64,000 nucleotides of DNA from Streptomyces coelicoflavus (GCF_003112555.1 NZ_BEWB01000023.1:1-64000), one strand, 5' to 3'; positions 16,647 through 26,184 are shown, counted from the first letter of the stretch. Numbers and translations: made by a program. Notes: generated from the letters alone by a model not told the origin.

Positions 16647-18815
16647 ATGAGCGACATGATCACCGCGGACCTGGTCGACCTCGACCTGTCCGCCGACACC
16701 AAGGAAGCGGCGGCGCGCGCCCTCGCGGAGCGGATGGTCGCCCTGGGCCGGGTGACCGACCTGGACGGCTTCCTCGCCGACGTGGCCGCCCGTGAGGCGC
16801 AGATGCCGACCGGCCTCGACGGCGGCATCGGCATCCCGCACTGCCGCAGCGAGCACGTCACCGAGCCGACGCTCGCCTTCGGGCGCAGCACGGCCGGCGT
16901 CGACTTCGGGGCGGCGGACGGACCGGCCGACCTGATCTTCCTCATCGCCGCTCCGGCGGGCGCCGACGACGCCCACCTGACGATCCTCTCCTCGTTGGCC
17001 CGGCAGCTGATGAACGCCGAGTTCACCGCCGCGCTGCGCTCGGCGGGCGACGCGGCGGGCGCCGCCGCGCTGATCCGCGGGGAGGAACCGGCCCCGGCCA
17101 CGGGCACCACCACGGGTGCCACCGAGGGGACTTCCGAGGACGCCACCGAAGAGACCAGGGACACCGGGGCGGTCTCGGCGGCGGCCTCCGCCGAGGCCGC
17201 CCCGGGCAGTACCGGCGAGGACCCCGCCGAGGCCGCTGCGGGCGGCACGGGCGAGGACCCCGCCGGGGCCGCTGCGGGCGGCACGGGCGAAAACCCCGAC
17301 GAGCGCGGGCGCCCCTTCCGTATCGTCGCCGTCACCTCCTGCCCCACCGGCATCGCGCACACCTACATGGCCGCCGAGTCGCTGGAGAACGCGGGCCGCG
17401 AGGCCGGCGTCGACCTCGTCGTCGAGACCCAGGGCTCGGCCGGCTTCACCCGCCTCGACCCGGCCGTGATCGCGGCGGCGGACGGCGTGATCTTCGCCCA
17501 CGACGTGCCCGTGCGCGACAAGGAACGCTTCGCCGGGAAGGCCACCGTCGACACCGACGTCAAGGCCGCCATCAACCGGCCCGGCGAGCTGATCGGCGAG
17601 GTCCGCGACAGGGCGGCCCGCGGCGAGGTCACCTCCGCGTCCCCGGGCACGACGCCCGTCGAGCGCGGCGGGGAGACCGGCGAGGGCTACGGCACCAAGC
17701 TCCGCAAGTGGCTGATGTCCGGCGTCAGTTACATGGTGCCGTTCGTCGCCGCGGGCGGCCTGCTGATCGCCCTGGGCTTCGCCATCGGCGGCTACGAGAT
17801 CAACAAGGCGCCCTCCGTGATGGACCACTTCGTGTGGACCCAGGCCGACAGCTGGGGCGCGCTGCTGTTCCAGATCGGCGGCGTGGCCTTCGCCTTCCTC
17901 GTCCCGGTGCTGGCCGGCTACATCGCCTACGGGATGGCCGACCGGCCGGGCCTGGTCCCCGGCTTCGTCGGCGGCTCGATCGCGCTGACCGTCAACGCCG
18001 GCTTCCTCGGCGGTCTGGCGGCCGGTCTGCTCTCCGGCGGGGTGGTGCTGGCGATCCAGCGGGTGCCGATACCGAAGGCGCTGCGCGGCATCATGCCGGT
18101 GGTGGTGATCCCGCTGATCTCGGCGGCGGTCGTCGGGTTCCTGATGTTCGTCGTGATCGGCAAGCCCATCGCTTCCGCGCAGTCGGGCATGACCGACTGG
18201 CTGAACGGCCTGTCCGGCGCCAACGCGATCCTGCTCGGCGCGCTGCTCGGCCTCATGATGTGCTTCGACCTCGGCGGCCCGGTCAACAAGGTCGCCTACA
18301 CCTTCGCCACCGCGGGCATCGCGGTCGCCAGTCCCAGCGACTCGGCCATGAAGATCATGGCGGCGGTCATGGCGGCCGGCATGGTCCCGCCGCTGGCGAT
18401 GGCCCTGGCCACCACCGTGCGCGGCCGGCTCTTCAACGCCGCCGAGCGCGAGAACGGCAAGGCCGCCTGGGTGCTGGGCGCCTCCTTCATCTCCGAGGGC
18501 GCGATCCCGTTCGCCGCCGCAGACCCGCTGCGCGTCATCCCGTCGTCCATGGTGGGCGGCGCGGTCACCGGCGCCCTGTCGATGGCCTTCGGCGCGACGC
18601 TGCGCGCGCCGCACGGCGGCATCTTCGTGGTGCCGCTCATCGGCAACCCGCTGCTCTACCTGGTCGCCATCGCGGCCGGAGTCTGTGTCACCACCGCCCT
18701 GGTGATCGTCCTCAAGGGGCTGCGCAAGCCGGTGACGGGAGCGGCGGCCCAGGGTCCGGGCGGCGCGGACCCGGCGGCCCCGACGCCGGGCGCGAAGCAG
18801 CCGGTGGCCGCGTAG
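16647..18815 (+). CDS. fruA: Fructose PTS transporter, EIIABC fusion
   Basis: The 722-aa protein is a full fructose permease in the order EIIA-EIIB-EIIC. EIIA spans residues 1-145 with phospho-His65 in GIPHCRSEH. A 65-residue Gly/Ala/Glu linker contains a 12-residue repeat. EIIB has phospho-Cys232 in AVTSCPTGIAHTY. EIIC covers about 345-690 with 8-10 membrane segments and LGGPVNKVAYTF. It takes up fructose and delivers fructose 1-phosphate to FruK, using phosphate from HPr. An AAGGAG site precedes ATG 16647. The gene is last in fruRKA and a hairpin follows it. Confidence 0.94.
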   Translation: MSDMITADLVDLDLSADTKEAAARALAERMVALGRVTDLDGFLADVAAREAQMPTGLDGGIGIPHCRSEHVTEPTLAFGRSTAGVDFGAADGPADLIFLIAAPAGADDAHLTILSSLARQLMNAEFTAALRSAGDAAGAAALIRGEEPAPATGTTTGATEGTSEDATEETRDTGAVSAAASAEAAPGSTGEDPAEAAAGGTGEDPAGAAAGGTGENPDERGRPFRIVAVTSCPTGIAHTYMAAESLENAGREAGVDLVVETQGSAGFTRLDPAVIAAADGVIFAHDVPVRDKERFAGKATVDTDVKAAINRPGELIGEVRDRAARGEVTSASPGTTPVERGGETGEGYGTKLRKWLMSGVSYMVPFVAAGGLLIALGFAIGGYEINKAPSVMDHFVWTQADSWGALLFQIGGVAFAFLVPVLAGYIAYGMADRPGLVPGFVGGSIALTVNAGFLGGLAAGLLSGGVVLAIQRVPIPKALRGIMPVVVIPLISAAVVGFLMFVVIGKPIASAQSGMTDWLNGLSGANAILLGALLGLMMCFDLGGPVNKVAYTFATAGIAVASPSDSAMKIMAAVMAAGMVPPLAMALATTVRGRLFNAAERENGKAAWVLGASFISEGAIPFAAADPLRVIPSSMVGGAVTGALSMAFGATLRAPHGGIFVVPLIGNPLLYLVAIAAGVCVTTALVIVLKGLRKPVTGAAAQGPGGADPAAPTPGAKQPVAA
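17208..17300 (+). repeat. 36-bp tandem repeat in the fruA linker
   Basis: Two full units and a partial third encode (S/G)TGEDPA(E/G)AAAG between the EIIA and EIIB domains. The 36-bp period keeps the frame, so copy number can change linker length without breaking the protein. Confidence 0.8.
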
Positions 18816-18865
18816 GGCGCACCGGGCGGGCCCAGCGGGGCCGAACCCCCGCCCCGCGCCATCCG

Positions 18866-18896
18866 GGCCGGTCCCTCCTTCCGGGAGGGGCCGGCC
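18866..18896. terminator. Hairpin terminator after fruA
   Basis: GGCCGGTCCCTCC pairs with GGGAGGGGCCGGCC around a TTCC loop, just after fruA and just before the convergent DUF6227 gene. It can serve both transcripts. Confidence 0.65.
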
Positions 18897-18902
18897 GTTG
18901 CC

Positions 18903-19652
18903 CTACGGGGACACCTGCTCCGCGCGCCGCTCCATCGCCCGGCGGGCCGTGTCCTCACTGTCGTACACCTCGCACATGTGCCGCCCGTCCGGCGTGGCCG
19001 TGTGCTCGACCTCCCAGAGGGAGACCTCCACGCCGTCGCGCAGCAGGAACGCGTGCTCGTAGAGCGAGAAGCCGACCCGCGCGCGGCTCGCCCGGCCGGG
19101 ACCGCCGAAGGCCTGGGTGATCTGGTGTCCGCACGCCGTCGACAGCCGGTCGGCGAGGTCGGTGCCCGGCCGGTCCGCGTTCTCCGCGCGGCGCAGCAGC
19201 CGGCGGGCGTGGTCCGCCGAGGCGTCGGGGACGTACGCGTGACGCGGCGTGGGGACGGGCGACAGCTGCACCTGCACCGGCAGTTCGAAATCCGGGGTGT
19301 CGGGCGGCAGCGCCAGCCGGGAGCCCGCGGTGCGCAGCTCCTCCTCGTCCACATAGACCTCGTGCTGCGGCTCGCTGCCCGGGGCGGTGTTGTGGACCAG
19401 CTCCCAGAGCGTGAGCGCCGAGCCGTCGGCGAGCAGCCAGGTGTGGCGGTACGTCTCCCGGTGCAGCCCCGCGCTGTGGTGCGCGGAGTGCAGTGAACCG
19501 TCGTGCGCCAGCGCGCAGTCCAGCCGCCGCAGGACCTCGTCGGGCAGCTCGAAAGAGTTCAGGGCGCGTCCGAGCAGCCGCATGAGGTGCTCCTCCGGAG
19601 ACTCGGGCGACTCGGGTGGTTCGTACGCTGCCGTCTCGTACGGAACGCTCAA
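18903..19652 (-). CDS. DUF6227 family protein
   Basis: The 249-aa protein starts MSVPYETAAYEPPESPESPE and has two similar halves, each with an aromatic-rich strand pattern (HTWLLADGSALTLWELVHNT and EHAFLLRDGVEVSLWEVEHT). I recognise it as the Streptomyces DUF6227 family, conserved next to the fructose operon. There is no signal peptide, membrane segment or catalytic motif. The internal duplication is my own observation. Function unknown. It is transcribed convergently to fruA. Confidence 0.82.
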   Translation of the reverse strand: MSVPYETAAYEPPESPESPEEHLMRLLGRALNSFELPDEVLRRLDCALAHDGSLHSAHHSAGLHRETYRHTWLLADGSALTLWELVHNTAPGSEPQHEVYVDEEELRTAGSRLALPPDTPDFELPVQVQLSPVPTPRHAYVPDASADHARRLLRRAENADRPGTDLADRLSTACGHQITQAFGGPGRASRARVGFSLYEHAFLLRDGVEVSLWEVEHTATPDGRHMCEVYDSEDTARRAMERRAEQVSP

Positions 19653-19820
19653 GGTTTCTCCCGGCGTTGCTGCATGTCACCTTGTGGGTGCATACCGTAG
19701 CCCCTCGGTCGGACATCATGTCCGGGAACCGAGAAAACGTACGCACGAAAAACGCGGGGGCCGCGCGAAAAGTTTCCGCGCGGCCCGACGAACCGTCAAA
19801 ACTTGCTGCTCACAGCCCCA

Positions 19821-21053
19821 TCAGGCGGTGTTTTGGGTGGTTCGGGCGGTCCACTCGCTCCACGGCATGTTCCAGCCGTTGAGGCCGTTGTCCGGCGCGA
19901 TGGTGTCGTCGGGGGAGTTCTTGACGATCACGACGTCCCCGACGAGCGAGTTGTCGAAGAACCACTTGCCCGGGGTGTCGCCCTGTGCGCCCTGGGCGTC
20001 CGCCAGCCCGACGCAGCCGTGGCTGGTGCCCTGGGCGCCGAACGGCGGGTTGCCGCGGTTGTACCAGTAGTTGCCGTGGATGAAGGTGCCCGACTGGCTC
20101 AGCCGCATCGCGTGGGGCACGTCCGGGATGTCGTACTCGCCGCCGAACCCGACCGTCGACCCGTTCATGCGCGTCTGCTCGGACTTCTCCGAGATCACCA
20201 TCTGCCCGTTGTACGTCGGGTTCGCGGCGCTGCCCGCGGAGATCGGGACCGACTTGAGCGTCTTGCCGTCCCGCACGACCGTCATGGTCTGTGTGTTCGC
20301 GTCCACCGTGGAGACCTGCGCGCGGCCCACGGTGAAGGTGACGGTCTTCTTCTGCACGCCGTAGAGGCCGTTCGCGCCCTCCACCCCGTCCAGGTCGATC
20401 TTCATGGTGACCTTGGAACCGGCCTTCCAGTACTCCTCGGGCCGGAAGTCGAGCCGCTGCGCGCCGAACCAGTGCCCGGCCACCTCCTGCCCGCTGCTGG
20501 AGGTGACGGTGATGTGCGACTGCACGCTCTTCCTGTCGGTGATCGCCTTGTCGAACGTGAACGACACCGGCATCCCCACCCCGACCGTGCTGCCGCCGTC
20601 CGGGGTGTACGTGCCGACGAAGCTGTTGTCCGAGGAGACGGTGGTGAAGACCGAGTCGGCGGCGGCCGTGCGGCCGTTCGCGTCCTTAGCGCGGGCCGTG
20701 ATCCGGTACTTCGTGCCCCGCTCCAGCTGCTCCTTCGGCTTCCAGCTGCCGCCGTCGCCGGACACCGCGCCCGGTACGGCGGCACCGCTCTCCGCCACGG
20801 TCATCCGCACGTCGGTCAGCGTGCCGTCGCTGACCTTCACCCCGGTCGAGTTGATCGAGGCGCCGGTCGACCCGTCCTTGGCCGAGATCACGAGCTTCGC
20901 GACCGAGGTGTCGGCGGACCCGGTGCCGCCCTTGCCGTCCTTCTTGTCGTCGGCACTGGCGCTTCCGCCGCAGGCGGTGAGGGTGAGGGCGCCGACCACC
21001 AGGGCGGCACAGGCCCCCAGTACGCGCCGCGTGGCTATGTCCGGCGTTGTCAC
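19821..21053 (-). CDS. L,D-transpeptidase lipoprotein
   Basis: The 410-aa product starts at GTG 21053 with a GGAG site. It carries a lipoprotein signal ending LTLTACGG (lipobox Cys near residue 28), so it is anchored to the outer face of the membrane. Two Ig-like regions follow (about 50-260), then the YkuD catalytic domain with HGNYW and the active-site motif TSHGCVGL (Cys347). These enzymes make 3-3 peptide cross-links in peptidoglycan. The longer open frame towards 22163 overlaps the P1 peptidase gene and is a shadow. Gene order matches the LDT beside DUF6227 in other streptomycetes (from memory). Confidence 0.93.
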   Translation of the reverse strand: MTTPDIATRRVLGACAALVVGALTLTACGGSASADDKKDGKGGTGSADTSVAKLVISAKDGSTGASINSTGVKVSDGTLTDVRMTVAESGAAVPGAVSGDGGSWKPKEQLERGTKYRITARAKDANGRTAAADSVFTTVSSDNSFVGTYTPDGGSTVGVGMPVSFTFDKAITDRKSVQSHITVTSSSGQEVAGHWFGAQRLDFRPEEYWKAGSKVTMKIDLDGVEGANGLYGVQKKTVTFTVGRAQVSTVDANTQTMTVVRDGKTLKSVPISAGSAANPTYNGQMVISEKSEQTRMNGSTVGFGGEYDIPDVPHAMRLSQSGTFIHGNYWYNRGNPPFGAQGTSHGCVGLADAQGAQGDTPGKWFFDNSLVGDVVIVKNSPDDTIAPDNGLNGWNMPWSEWTARTTQNTA

Positions 21054-21187
21054 GGGCTGCTCCAGGTTCGGGTGTTGTGCGCTGTTCGCTTCAGACCTGT
21101 AGAGGGCCCCGGCGGCCGGTGGGGTTCCCGCCGGCCGCCCGGAACGGCGACGCGTGACAAAACCCGGACAATCGCAACGCGGACGGG

Positions 21188-22231
21188 TCAACCGGCCCTG
21201 GACGCAGGCCCGTACAGCTCCGCGTACGACGGCCAGGCCCCGCCCGGACCGTCCACCGGCTCGGCGGCCAGGACCGCGCGCACGATCGCGCGCGTCACCA
21301 CGTCCGCGCCCGCCGCCAGCACCTCGTTCAGCGCGAGCGGCTCCCCGGCGTCGAGCGGACGTTCCCCGGTCGCCAGGGCGAACACCGTGTCGCCGTCGCT
21401 GAGCAGGTGCACCGGCCGTACGGCACGCGCGATGCCGTCGTGCGCGGTGCCGGCCAGCTTCTGGGCCTGCGCCTTCGACAGGTCGGCGTCGGTGGCGACC
21501 ACGGCGAGCGTGGTGTTCAGCGGGGGCGGCGCGTTCCTCGCCGCGACCCCGGCCAGCCGTCGCCCGGCGGCCTCGTGGACGTCCGGCGCCGGGTACTCCA
21601 CCCGCCCGCCCCGGAACAACTCCCCGTACAGCACCCCCGTTTCCGGATCCGTCACCGACCCCGCCGCGTTGGCCACCACCAGCGCCGCCACCGTGATCCC
21701 CGAGCCGAGCACGGTGCTCGCGGTGCCCACCCCGCCCTTCAGGGTGCCGACAACGGCTCCCGTGCCGGCCCCGACGCACCCCTCGGCCACCTCCGCGCCC
21801 GGCGCGCCCGCGTGGGCCGCCTCCGCGGCCGTGTACCCGGTCGCCGCGTCCGGCCTGGCCCGGAAGTCGCCCCCGCGCCCCAGGTCGAAGACGCAGGCCG
21901 CGGGTACCACCGGCACCACGTGCGCCGGGTCCGGGCCGACCCGCACCCCGCGTCCCCGCTCCTCCAGCCAGGTCATCACCCCCGAGGCCGCGTCGAGCCC
22001 GTAGGCGCTGCCGCCCGTCAGCACCACCGCCTGGACCTTCCGCACCAGGTTGCGCGGGTCGAGGGCGTCGGTCTCCTTGGTGCCGGGGCCGCCGCCGCGC
22101 ACATCCACACCGGCGACCGCCCCGCCCTCCGGAGCGAGCACCACCGTCGTCCCCGTCAGCCACCCGTCTCCGGTACGCGTCGCGTGCCCCACCAGCAGAC
22201 CGGCGACGTCCGTCAATGCGTCAACTGTCAT
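21188..22231 (-). CDS. P1 family peptidase (DmpA/S58-like Ntn hydrolase)
   Basis: The 347-aa protein shows the P1/S58 pattern. It begins TDVAGLLVGHATRTGDGWLTG, contains VVLTGGSAYGLDAASGVM, and has a long Gly-rich middle (GAGTGAVVGTLKGG). The probable autoprocessing site lies before a nucleophilic Thr in PPPLNTTLAVVATDA. Known relatives are self-cleaving aminopeptidases of the beta-aminopeptidase/DmpA type, and cytosolic members often have unknown substrates. No signal peptide is seen. It is followed on the same strand by the L,D-transpeptidase gene 134 bp away. Confidence 0.88.
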   Translation of the reverse strand: MTVDALTDVAGLLVGHATRTGDGWLTGTTVVLAPEGGAVAGVDVRGGGPGTKETDALDPRNLVRKVQAVVLTGGSAYGLDAASGVMTWLEERGRGVRVGPDPAHVVPVVPAACVFDLGRGGDFRARPDAATGYTAAEAAHAGAPGAEVAEGCVGAGTGAVVGTLKGGVGTASTVLGSGITVAALVVANAAGSVTDPETGVLYGELFRGGRVEYPAPDVHEAAGRRLAGVAARNAPPPLNTTLAVVATDADLSKAQAQKLAGTAHDGIARAVRPVHLLSDGDTVFALATGERPLDAGEPLALNEVLAAGADVVTRAIVRAVLAAEPVDGPGGAWPSYAELYGPASRAG

Positions 22232-22363
22232 ACGGTCAGTCTCGTCCAGCCGCCGGCGACGGTACGGGACCCGGCGGCGACCGGGGCGGCGGTCGGTGAG
22301 GTGTGGTGCGGCAGCCGTCGGCGCCGTGGCGGGTACGGAGCGTGGTGGGACCGGAGCCGCGGC

Positions 22364-23602
22364 TCAGGCGGCCGGTGCCGCCGTCCGGCGCCGCTCCCGT
22401 CCGGTCCGCCGCGCGGTCAGCGTCACCCCGGCGGACACGGCCAGCGCCAGCACGATCCCCGCCACGAGCACCGCCTCGCCGCCCAGGAAGGTGCAGGCGA
22501 GCACCAGCAGCGCGGCCGTCGGCAGCACGAGCTGCTCGGCGACGCCCACCTTGAAGTGCCGGGCGTGCAGCGCCCACACCGTGAGCAGGAAGACCGCCGT
22601 CGGCAGGGTCACCGCGAAGGACGCCGCGAGCGTCGAGACGTGCGCCTTGCCCACGGCCTGCTCCACCGCCACCTCCAGTCCCGCCCCGATCGCCGCCGCC
22701 GAGGCGAACACCACGTAGTGGCCGTAACCCCAGAGGAAGGACTGCCTGTTGGACCGCAGGTGACTGTGGACGGGGACCACGAAGTAGATCCACCAGGCCG
22801 CGAAGACGATCAGCAGCCCGCCCGCGGCGATCGGCAGCACCTCGCCCAGCGCGTCGTTCTCCTCGATGCCCGACTTCACCGCGACCGTGGCCGCGGCGAT
22901 GGTCTCGCCCAGGACGATGATCGTGAGCAGCCCGTACCGCTCCGAGATGTGGTGCGGATGCCAGGCAGACGGATGCGCGCGCTCGGCGAACGCGGGCACG
23001 CACAGCTCCAGCACCACCATCACCAGGAACAGCCAGCCCCGGCCGCCGTCCGGCACGAACAGCAGCCCCAGCCAGCCGACCTGGCAGAGCAGCACCCCAC
23101 CGGCGTACCGCAGCGCCATCGCCCGTTCCGCACCGCCGGCCGAACGCGCCGCCCGCAGCCACTGCGCGGACATGGCGACCCGCATGATCGCGTAGCCGAT
23201 GATCACGGCCAGCCAGTCGTGGTCCTCGAAGGCCCGGGAGACCCCGGCCGCCAGGACCAGCACCCCGGCGATCTGCACCAGGGTGACGACCCGGTAGAGC
23301 ACGTCGTCGTTGTCGTAGGCCGACGCGAACCACGCGAAGTTCATCCACGCCCACCAGATGGCGAAGAAGACCATCGCGTAGTTGAGGACACCCTCGCCGG
23401 CGTGCCCCCCGGCGACCGAGTGCACCAGCTGGACGCCGGCCTGGGCGATGGCGACGACGAAGCACAGGTCGAAGAAGAGCTCCAGCGGCGTGGCGGTGCG
23501 GTGTGCCTCGTGCCGGTGGCGGGCCTTCAGCCGGCGCACCGGAGGGTGGGCGTCGGGCGGCGGGACGGAGGGCTCGGTCGGAGAGGAGGGACTGGACATC
23601 AT
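22364..23602 (-). CDS. Low temperature requirement protein A (LtrA) family membrane protein
   Basis: The 412-aa protein has a short cytoplasmic lead, then RTATPLELFFDLCFVVAIAQ, the typical LtrA opening, and about 11-12 TM helices. The conserved HHISERYGLLTIIVLGETI and GYGHYVVF segments are present. Members were named after a Listeria cold-growth phenotype and their transport substrate is not established. The start at the ATG-ATG pair (23602) is preceded by GGGAG. A Pro/Arg-rich extension upstream is not used. It is a single gene divergent from a small ORF. Confidence 0.88.
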   Translation of the reverse strand: MMSSPSSPTEPSVPPPDAHPPVRRLKARHRHEAHRTATPLELFFDLCFVVAIAQAGVQLVHSVAGGHAGEGVLNYAMVFFAIWWAWMNFAWFASAYDNDDVLYRVVTLVQIAGVLVLAAGVSRAFEDHDWLAVIIGYAIMRVAMSAQWLRAARSAGGAERAMALRYAGGVLLCQVGWLGLLFVPDGGRGWLFLVMVVLELCVPAFAERAHPSAWHPHHISERYGLLTIIVLGETIAAATVAVKSGIEENDALGEVLPIAAGGLLIVFAAWWIYFVVPVHSHLRSNRQSFLWGYGHYVVFASAAAIGAGLEVAVEQAVGKAHVSTLAASFAVTLPTAVFLLTVWALHARHFKVGVAEQLVLPTAALLVLACTFLGGEAVLVAGIVLALAVSAGVTLTARRTGRERRRTAAPAA

Positions 23603-23742
23603 GGCTCCCAGCACAGCAGAGACGGCGCGAATGCGCTTGCGGACCCACCCGCCCGCCGGACGGGCCCTGCGGGCGGGATGCCTCATCGGGGCCGGCCGGA
23701 CGGACCGGACCGGGTCCGGGGTGGGAGCCGTACCCTGGAGCC

Positions 23743-23919
23743 ATGAGTACGACCCCCGAACCCGAGCCGCCCGCGCCCAGGCCCGCGCTGGTCTTCGACG
23801 ACCCCCTGGACCAGCAGACCTCGGACGACACCGACCGCGGCTGGGGCGAGCGGCCCGACGGCGACAGCGCGGCCGACCTGAAGCGCTTCCTCGACGAGAA
23901 GCCGCCCCACCACCTCTGA
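23743..23919 (+). CDS. Small acidic protein, 58 aa, hypothetical
   Basis: The short frame starts at ATG 23743 after TGGAG and encodes a Pro-rich start (TTPEPEPPAPRPALVFDDPL) and an acidic, helical end (DGDSAADLKRFLDEKPPHHL). I recall very similar short proteins at this place in other Streptomyces, which supports it being real. It has no cysteines or membrane segment. It ends 19 bp before the convergent mscL gene. Function unknown. Confidence 0.7.
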   Translation: MSTTPEPEPPAPRPALVFDDPLDQQTSDDTDRGWGERPDGDSAADLKRFLDEKPPHHL

Positions 23920-23938
23920 ATCGCGTGCCCGGAGGACG

Positions 23939-24409
23939 CTACGAGCGGTCGTGCCCCGTGCCGCGCTGGGCGATCAGCGTGTCGCGGATCTCCTTGAGCA
24001 CCTCCAGCTCGGAGACCTCGATGACCTCCTCGGCGCTCTCCTTCGCCTTGCGGCGGGCCTCCTGCCGGGCCAGGTACTTCGCCATGGGCAGCACCATCAG
24101 GAAGTAGACGACGGCCGCCGTGATCAGGAACGTCAGGGTGGCACCCAGCACCGAGCCCCAGAGGATCCGCACGCCCGTCGCGCTGTCGCCGGTCCCGGTG
24201 CACGGGCCCTTCAGGCAGGAGCTGTAACTGTCCAGGCTCTGTGTGCCGAACGCCCCGACCAGAGGGTTGATGACCCCCTCCACCACCGAGTTGACGATCT
24301 TGGTGAAGGCGGCGCCGATGACGACGGCCACCGCCAGGTCGATGACGTTGCCGCGCATCAGGAAGGCTTTGAAGCCCTGCAAGAGGCTCGGCTCGTTCTT
24401 CTCGCTCAC
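23939..24409 (-). CDS. mscL: Large-conductance mechanosensitive channel MscL
   Basis: The 156-aa protein has the MscL order: N-terminal amphipathic helix (LLQGFKAFLMRGNVIDLAVAVVIG merging into TM1), a periplasmic loop with a probable Cys pair (SSCLKGPC), TM2 (GATLTFLITAAVVYFLMVLP) and a C-terminal charged helical bundle (ARQEARRKAKESAEE). It forms a pentameric emergency valve against hypo-osmotic shock. The start is GTG 24409. It is last in a leftward series with the SAF-domain gene and mtnP. Confidence 0.94.
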   Translation of the reverse strand: MSEKNEPSLLQGFKAFLMRGNVIDLAVAVVIGAAFTKIVNSVVEGVINPLVGAFGTQSLDSYSSCLKGPCTGTGDSATGVRILWGSVLGATLTFLITAAVVYFLMVLPMAKYLARQEARRKAKESAEEVIEVSELEVLKEIRDTLIAQRGTGHDRS

Positions 24410-24520
24410 GGTGGGAGCACTCCTCGCTTGAACAGGTGTAGGAACCAAACGTTCCGAAACCTACGGCAGCGCTGGGCCGTCCTGTCCAATCCGATCCCTC
24501 GAACGAGGGACTTGACGGGC

Positions 24521-25111
24521 TCAGCACACGGTCACCGCCAGCCGTGCCGTGGTAGCCGCGCCGACCAGCCGGTGGGCGGTGGCGCGCGGCACCGAGACCA
24601 CGACCAGCGCCCCACCCGCCGCGGAGTCCTCCACGGGCTCGGGCACCTTCGCCACGCGCACACCGCGCGCGAGCACGGAGGCGTCGCCCGCACCGCCGTC
24701 CCCGGCCGCGACGACGTCGACGCGGTCGCCCGGCCGGAGCAGCCGCACCGTGGCCGCGTCGGCGATCCGCACCGGCGCCGCCACGAGCCGGGCACCGTGC
24801 CGCTCGCCCGCCGGCTCGGTCACCGGATGTCCGCGTGACCGCCGCGTCTCCTGCCCGCCGGTGACCGGATGCGGGCCCGCCGCCACCACCGCCGCGGCGG
24901 TGACGGCCAGTCCGACGGCGAGGGCACGTCGCCGGTGGCGCACGAGCCGGTGCAGCCCGCCGCGCACCCGCACCGGGGCGAAGTGCGGCACCTCGCAGGT
25001 CGGCGGCGCGTCGGTGCCGCCGGGCGGAATCGACGTAGGGAACGAGGAGGCGAGGGGGGAGCGGGAGGGCGAGGGCGAGGGCAGGGCGGGACGGAACACG
25101 GGGACCACCAC
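24521..25111 (-). CDS. SAF-domain (RcpC/CpaB-like) membrane-anchored protein
   Basis: About 196 aa. After a Ser/Pro-rich lead and a basic stretch (RLVRHRRRALAVGLAVTAAAVVAAG) with one TM segment, an SAF-like domain follows: residues ARLVAAPVRIADAATVRLLRPGDRVDV are typical of CpaB/RcpC pilus-assembly proteins. The start is uncertain. Two adjacent GTGs at 25111 and 25108 are possible, and the frame stays open to GTG 25183. No Flp pilus genes are nearby. It lies in the conserved fmdB-mtnP-SAF-mscL order. Confidence 0.75.
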   Translation of the reverse strand: MVVPVFRPALPSPSPSRSPLASSFPTSIPPGGTDAPPTCEVPHFAPVRVRGGLHRLVRHRRRALAVGLAVTAAAVVAAGPHPVTGGQETRRSRGHPVTEPAGERHGARLVAAPVRIADAATVRLLRPGDRVDVVAAGDGGAGDASVLARGVRVAKVPEPVEDSAAGGALVVVSVPRATAHRLVGAATTARLAVTVC

Positions 25112-25296
25112 CTGTGACGAGGGACCGGCTTGCGCTCCCACGATGCGGCTTTTCGCCGGGCCCCGCCGGAGCCCGTGGATCACCTACCGGTTGTGGACAA
25201 CTCCCTCACCGGAACGTGGCGTTCCCCCGTCCTCGAGCCCAGCCCCGCCCTTGTCCCCGCCCTTGTCCCCGTCCTCGTCCCCGGCCGTCCACACCC

Positions 25297-26184
25297 CTAC
25301 GGCAGCGCGATCCCCGGATCCATCCCGCCCAGCGCCGACCCGCACGGGCAGTCCCGCTCCCCGGTCGCCGGCAGCGCGGCCACCGCGTCGAACAGAACGC
25401 CCCGCAGCCGGTCCACGTTCGCCGCGAACACCCGCAGCACCTCCTCGTGCGAGACGCCCTCACCGCTCTCCGCACCGGCGTCGAGGTCGGTCACGAGGGT
25501 CAGCGAGGTGTAGCAGAGCTCCAGCTCACGGGCGAGTGCCGCCTCCGGGTGGCCGGTCATGCCCACCACCGACCAGCCCTGCGCCCGGTGCCACAGGGAC
25601 TCCGCCCGGGTCCCGAAGCGGGGCCCCTCGACCACGACCAGGGTGCCGCCGTCCACCGGCTCCCAGTCCTGCCCCCGGGCCGCCTTCAGCGCGGCGGCCC
25701 GCCCGGTGGGGCAGTACGGGTCGGCGAGCGACACGTGCACCACGTGGGGCACGGTGCCGTCGGGCATCGGGAGCCCGTCGAAGTAGGTGGAGGGGCGGGA
25801 CTTCGTACGGTCGACGAACTGGTCCGGCACCAGCAGCGTGCCCGGCCCGTACTCAGGGCGCAGGCCGCCGACCGCACAGGGGCCGAAGACCTGGCGGGCG
25901 CCCACCGAGCGCAGCGCCCACAGGTTGGCGCGGTAGTTGATCCGGTGCGGAGGCAGGTGGTGGCCGCGGCCGTGCCGGGGGAGGAAGGCGACCCGGCGGC
26001 CGGCGACCTCGCCGAGGAAGAGGGAGTCGCTGGGCGGCCCGTACGGGGTGTCCACGCGGACCTCGGTCACGTCGTCGAGGAACGAGTAGAACCCCGAGCC
26101 CCCGATCACACCGATCTCGGCCTGCCCGTTGTCGGCCCGCACGTTCCGGGCCTGCCCGTTGTCGGCCTTCGCCTTGTTCGCCAT
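25297..26184 (-). CDS. mtnP: S-methyl-5'-thioadenosine phosphorylase
   Basis: The 295-aa enzyme has GVIGGSGFYSF (phosphate-binding start), PRHGRGHHLPPHRINYRAN, EGPRFGTRAESL and GMTGHPEAALARELELCY, all typical of the MTAP/PNP type 2 family. It splits methylthioadenosine with phosphate to adenine and methylthioribose 1-phosphate, the first step of methionine salvage. The N-terminus has a duplicated ADNGQA segment absent from the core fold, encoded by a 30-bp direct repeat. It sits between fmdB and the SAF gene on the same strand. Confidence 0.93.
   Translation of the reverse strand: MANKAKADNGQARNVRADNGQAEIGVIGGSGFYSFLDDVTEVRVDTPYGPPSDSLFLGEVAGRRVAFLPRHGRGHHLPPHRINYRANLWALRSVGARQVFGPCAVGGLRPEYGPGTLLVPDQFVDRTKSRPSTYFDGLPMPDGTVPHVVHVSLADPYCPTGRAAALKAARGQDWEPVDGGTLVVVEGPRFGTRAESLWHRAQGWSVVGMTGHPEAALARELELCYTSLTLVTDLDAGAESGEGVSHEEVLRVFAANVDRLRGVLFDAVAALPATGERDCPCGSALGGMDPGIALP

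Noticed and set aside
21188..22163. 780-aa frame joining the L,D-transpeptidase with upstream sequence
   Set aside because: The upstream part is Arg/Gly shadow of the P1 peptidase gene. The GTG at 21053 with GGAG and a lipoprotein signal gives a proper start.
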